A DNA stretch of 64,000 nt, from positions 11,495,530 through 11,559,529 of the forward strand of contig OW388302.1 in the NCBI GenBank assembly GCA_936450465.1. Direction: 5' to 3'. The translations under genes and the position numbers were made by a program. The notes under the pieces were generated by a model. That model made no database searches. It was not told the origin of the DNA and saw only the letters and a program-made list of their open reading frames with translations. The DNA is from Gibbula magus (Eukaryota > Mollusca > Gastropoda > Trochida > Trochidae). Shown here piece after piece: positions 61,720-64,000 of the stretch (position 1 is the stretch's first letter; each line of letters starts with the position of its first letter).

Positions 61720-62109
61720 CATCCTCGGTTACCCATGGTTTTATATATGCTCCGTTACTCTCCACTATATCACCCATAGGAAACTCTGTCAGCGAAATCT
61801 GTACTAAAATTACCCGCCCTTGGCCGGCGTGACGAAGTCAGTAACAAAAAGAAAATACTCAATACAATAAGACGGAAATGGTCAAGGGAGATAACCAATG
61901 ACGGATGGCTAACAAAATGACGTCGCATTCTTTGCAACGAAGTGATATGAATTATCATTGGCTCGCAGGTCCATGTTGCGTAGCGGTTTGATTGGCTCAC
62001 GCCGGCAATGGGAGAGTAATTTGAGTACAGGTTTCTCTGATGGAATTTCCGCAGGGTGATATAGTGGAGAGTAACGGAGCATATATAAAACCCTGGGAGA
62101 CCAAGGATG
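61720..62109 (-). mobile_element. Foldback MITE, Mutator-like, 9-bp TSD (copy 2)
   Basis: A 390-bp copy of the element at 1660-2047 in opposite orientation: its centre matches the reverse complement of copy 1 (tggctcgcaggtccatgttg here, gcgagccaatgac there). It starts catcctcggttaccc and ends ccaaggatg. It is flanked by a 9-bp duplication with one mismatch, tgtgactgt (61711-61719) and tgttactgt (62110-62118). Arms have diverged more than in copy 1. The minus-strand frame at 61770-62000 is the counterpart of the copy-1 frame and is not a gene. Confidence 0.85.
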
Positions 62110-62118
62110 TGTTACTGT

Positions 62119-62969
62119 GGACAAATGTTCTTGGATATGATAACATCTTATCCAATAGTTCGGTACATGTCATCGAGCATTTGGATTTTGTCTCAAGAAA
62201 TAAGTTAGTTTTTACAAGCTAATGTTTTTCAGGAAAGAAAAGTTGTGTCATTATATGTTAAGGATTTTTTTAATAAAAAAAACAATTGTGTCATTATAAG
62301 TTAAGATTGTTTTAAACACCTTATTTATCATTAGTAAGTTGAAGAATCCATTTGTAAATCACATTTTTTGTGAAGCAAGTCTCTACGATCTTAATACCAT
62401 GATGAGGATTTTCTCGAGGTTTGAGTGCTGTTTTCTGATAGCTGCTTTCAAAAGTGTGTTTATTGTTCCTGCTGTGTACGTCTTATCTGGCCCAGCTCCA
62501 TAGCAACAATAAACACTGTACACGCCTCTCAAAGAAGAAAATAACCACTGTAGTCAAAACGCAACTTGAATATGTCGCAGTCCAATATATTGATATTTGA
62601 TTTTTAAAATCCCCGTATAGCAACGGTTTTACTTTGTTGCTTTGTAATTTGATTAACAGACCTGAGAGTTTCGAGCTCTACGAATTTCTCCAGCATCAAA
62701 TATGTAAAAATGAGACTTTTTGGTTTGACTAGTGTTCATTTGTTTTAAGGTATGGAATGTATATGTCGGATACCTAAATAACTGACGGTCATATACATAA
62801 TATACAGCCAGCGTGTTGAATTATATATGACGTGTAGGGTAGGTAGCATTCAGGTGATCTTATAAGGCAGATCTTAATGATCTCTGCATCCTAATCTCGC
62901 AGTCACACTGGTTCACATCACACTGGTGCAGGCTTATATATCCAGCTGTTATTCATTATCGAGTTTCTA
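62119..62969. other. AT-rich sequence, no gene seen
   Basis: Nothing recognised. Confidence 0.45.
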
Positions 62970-62971
62970 TA

Positions 62972-63489
62972 CACTGTCGGCCAAAAGAACGCCTACCAGA
63001 TATCTTATCAGATATCGTAAAAACTATAATGAGCAGTTTAACAATATTATAGCATTATGAACTTGCACCATTTCTACATAATATATTTAAATTTCAGAAG
63101 TTCATGTCACAAAATAATGGCGATTGTTGAAATAAGAAAACAATAATTGTTCAGTTTTGGATCAGTGCATGATCAGAAAAACAGTTTAAACAGATTTTCA
63201 TACAACCACGAGTAACAATATAGGTATGCATTCGCATTAAAGTTATGATGATGCTACAGATGTACGTGGTTACGGTGCGCAAGTGAATCAACCGAAAATG
63301 GCAGTCTTCATTGGGCGTGGTTTTCATGAATGTTATTGACTCGAATCACAATTTTCCACAATTTCAAGGGACTTTCACATCAAGTATTGCTTCAGCATAA
63401 CGGGGAGACCACCATTAATTAGGTTTCATAAATTATTTCATCTTTCATTTTATGGAAAATCAAGTAGGCGTTTCTTTTGGCCGACAGTG
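62972..63489. mobile_element. Tc1-like MITE, 518 bp
   Basis: Terminal inverted repeats of about 27 bp (cactgtcggccaaaagaa, then cgcctac; the right copy has one extra A) lie at both ends, flanked by TA at 62970-62971 and 63490-63491. The end resembles the Tc1 terminus family (CAGTG..GGCCAAAA). The interior has no transposase, so the element is non-autonomous. Confidence 0.85.
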
Positions 63490-63491
63490 TA

Positions 63492-64000
63492 TTTGTTCTT
63501 TCTTCTATTTGATTTAGTGTGTCATGTAACACTGACGATAGTTACTAAACAGTATTTCCCTTCCTTACAATGATGAACAGTGCCCAATAATACATGTTCA
63601 CCAAATATTTTTTTTAAAATGGATATTTGTTTTCTTGGTGTATTTCACTTATTTATAGAACATAATTCCTATGACTTTAATTCGTAAAATGCTCAAATAT
63701 ACGTAAAATTAGCAAGTCAATGAAATGACTTAAAATAGGGCAGTATTGGTAGTCACTGGATGAACAGACTAGTGGGCGATCTTCAACTTTCAAATCACGA
63801 CATTTCATTGGCTGACAATACACATGCTATAAATGACGATAAAAAAATACCGCTGGTAGAGTTTCCGTATTCAACACTAACGGCAGTAATATAGTAAACT
63901 TACCTTGATTGGATCGTTTGTTCACAAAACCACTATTTTACAACCCGGTACTCTATATTCATAAAACTTATCCTCATTGGCTAGTGTAAAATATCCGCCA
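63492..64000. other. Window end; clustered ATTGG motifs
   Basis: Three inverted CCAAT cores (attggct 63808, attgga 63908, attggct 63977), with a TATA-like gctataaatg at 63826 shortly after the first. Possibly a promoter area of a gene beyond the window. No exon visible. Confidence 0.25.

Overview
The window is nuclear DNA from an animal. The best fit is a lophotrochozoan, most likely a mollusc, but this is inference. The grounds are strongly AT-rich DNA with no long uninterrupted gene, short candidate exons with GT-AG boundaries, (AT)n microsatellites, a mariner with a DD34D triad, two copies of a tRNA-headed SINE of a style I associate with mollusc genomes, and many short terminal-inverted-repeat elements. 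Nothing bacterial (operons, ribosome binding sites, CRISPR) was seen. No complete protein-coding gene can be reconstructed. Almost every open frame above 60 codons is chance AT-rich sequence or lies inside a repeat.

Layout. 1-8 kb: a GC-rich self-complementary minisatellite (1.2 kb), a foldback MITE with 9-bp target duplication (1.66-2.05 kb), a SINE with its target duplication (3.56-3.87 kb), a terminal-inverted-repeat element carrying a protein-domain remnant (5.46-6.33 kb), and a chain of minus-strand exon candidates (7.0, 6.9, 4.2 and 3.1-3.4 kb). 10-18 kb: plus-strand exon candidates (10.29, 11.89-12.04, 14.45, 17.49-17.60 kb) interrupted by a piggyBac-like remnant and a 2-kb element with internal ~178-bp repeats. 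19-34 kb: a GGATCC-rich cluster, an 18-bp purine-rich array fused to a 184-bp array, (AT)n tracts, a 44-bp minisatellite, a broken mariner, a 46-bp minisatellite, a TA-flanked non-autonomous element and another 44-bp array.

35.10-55.17 kb is one uninterrupted satellite: about 254 copies of a 79-bp unit with no net insertion or deletion from end to end, organised in nested higher-order repeats. It is the dominant feature of the window. 55-64 kb: a CCAAT-box-containing flank, a 125-bp near-perfect palindrome, a decayed non-LTR reverse transcriptase, the second SINE copy, the second MITE copy in opposite orientation, and a Tc1-like MITE.

No coordinated pathway is visible. The biology here is repeat biology: satellite homogenisation, and target-site choice by several transposon classes that can be read directly from their duplications. 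Exon calls rest on splice consensus and frame continuity only and need transcript data.
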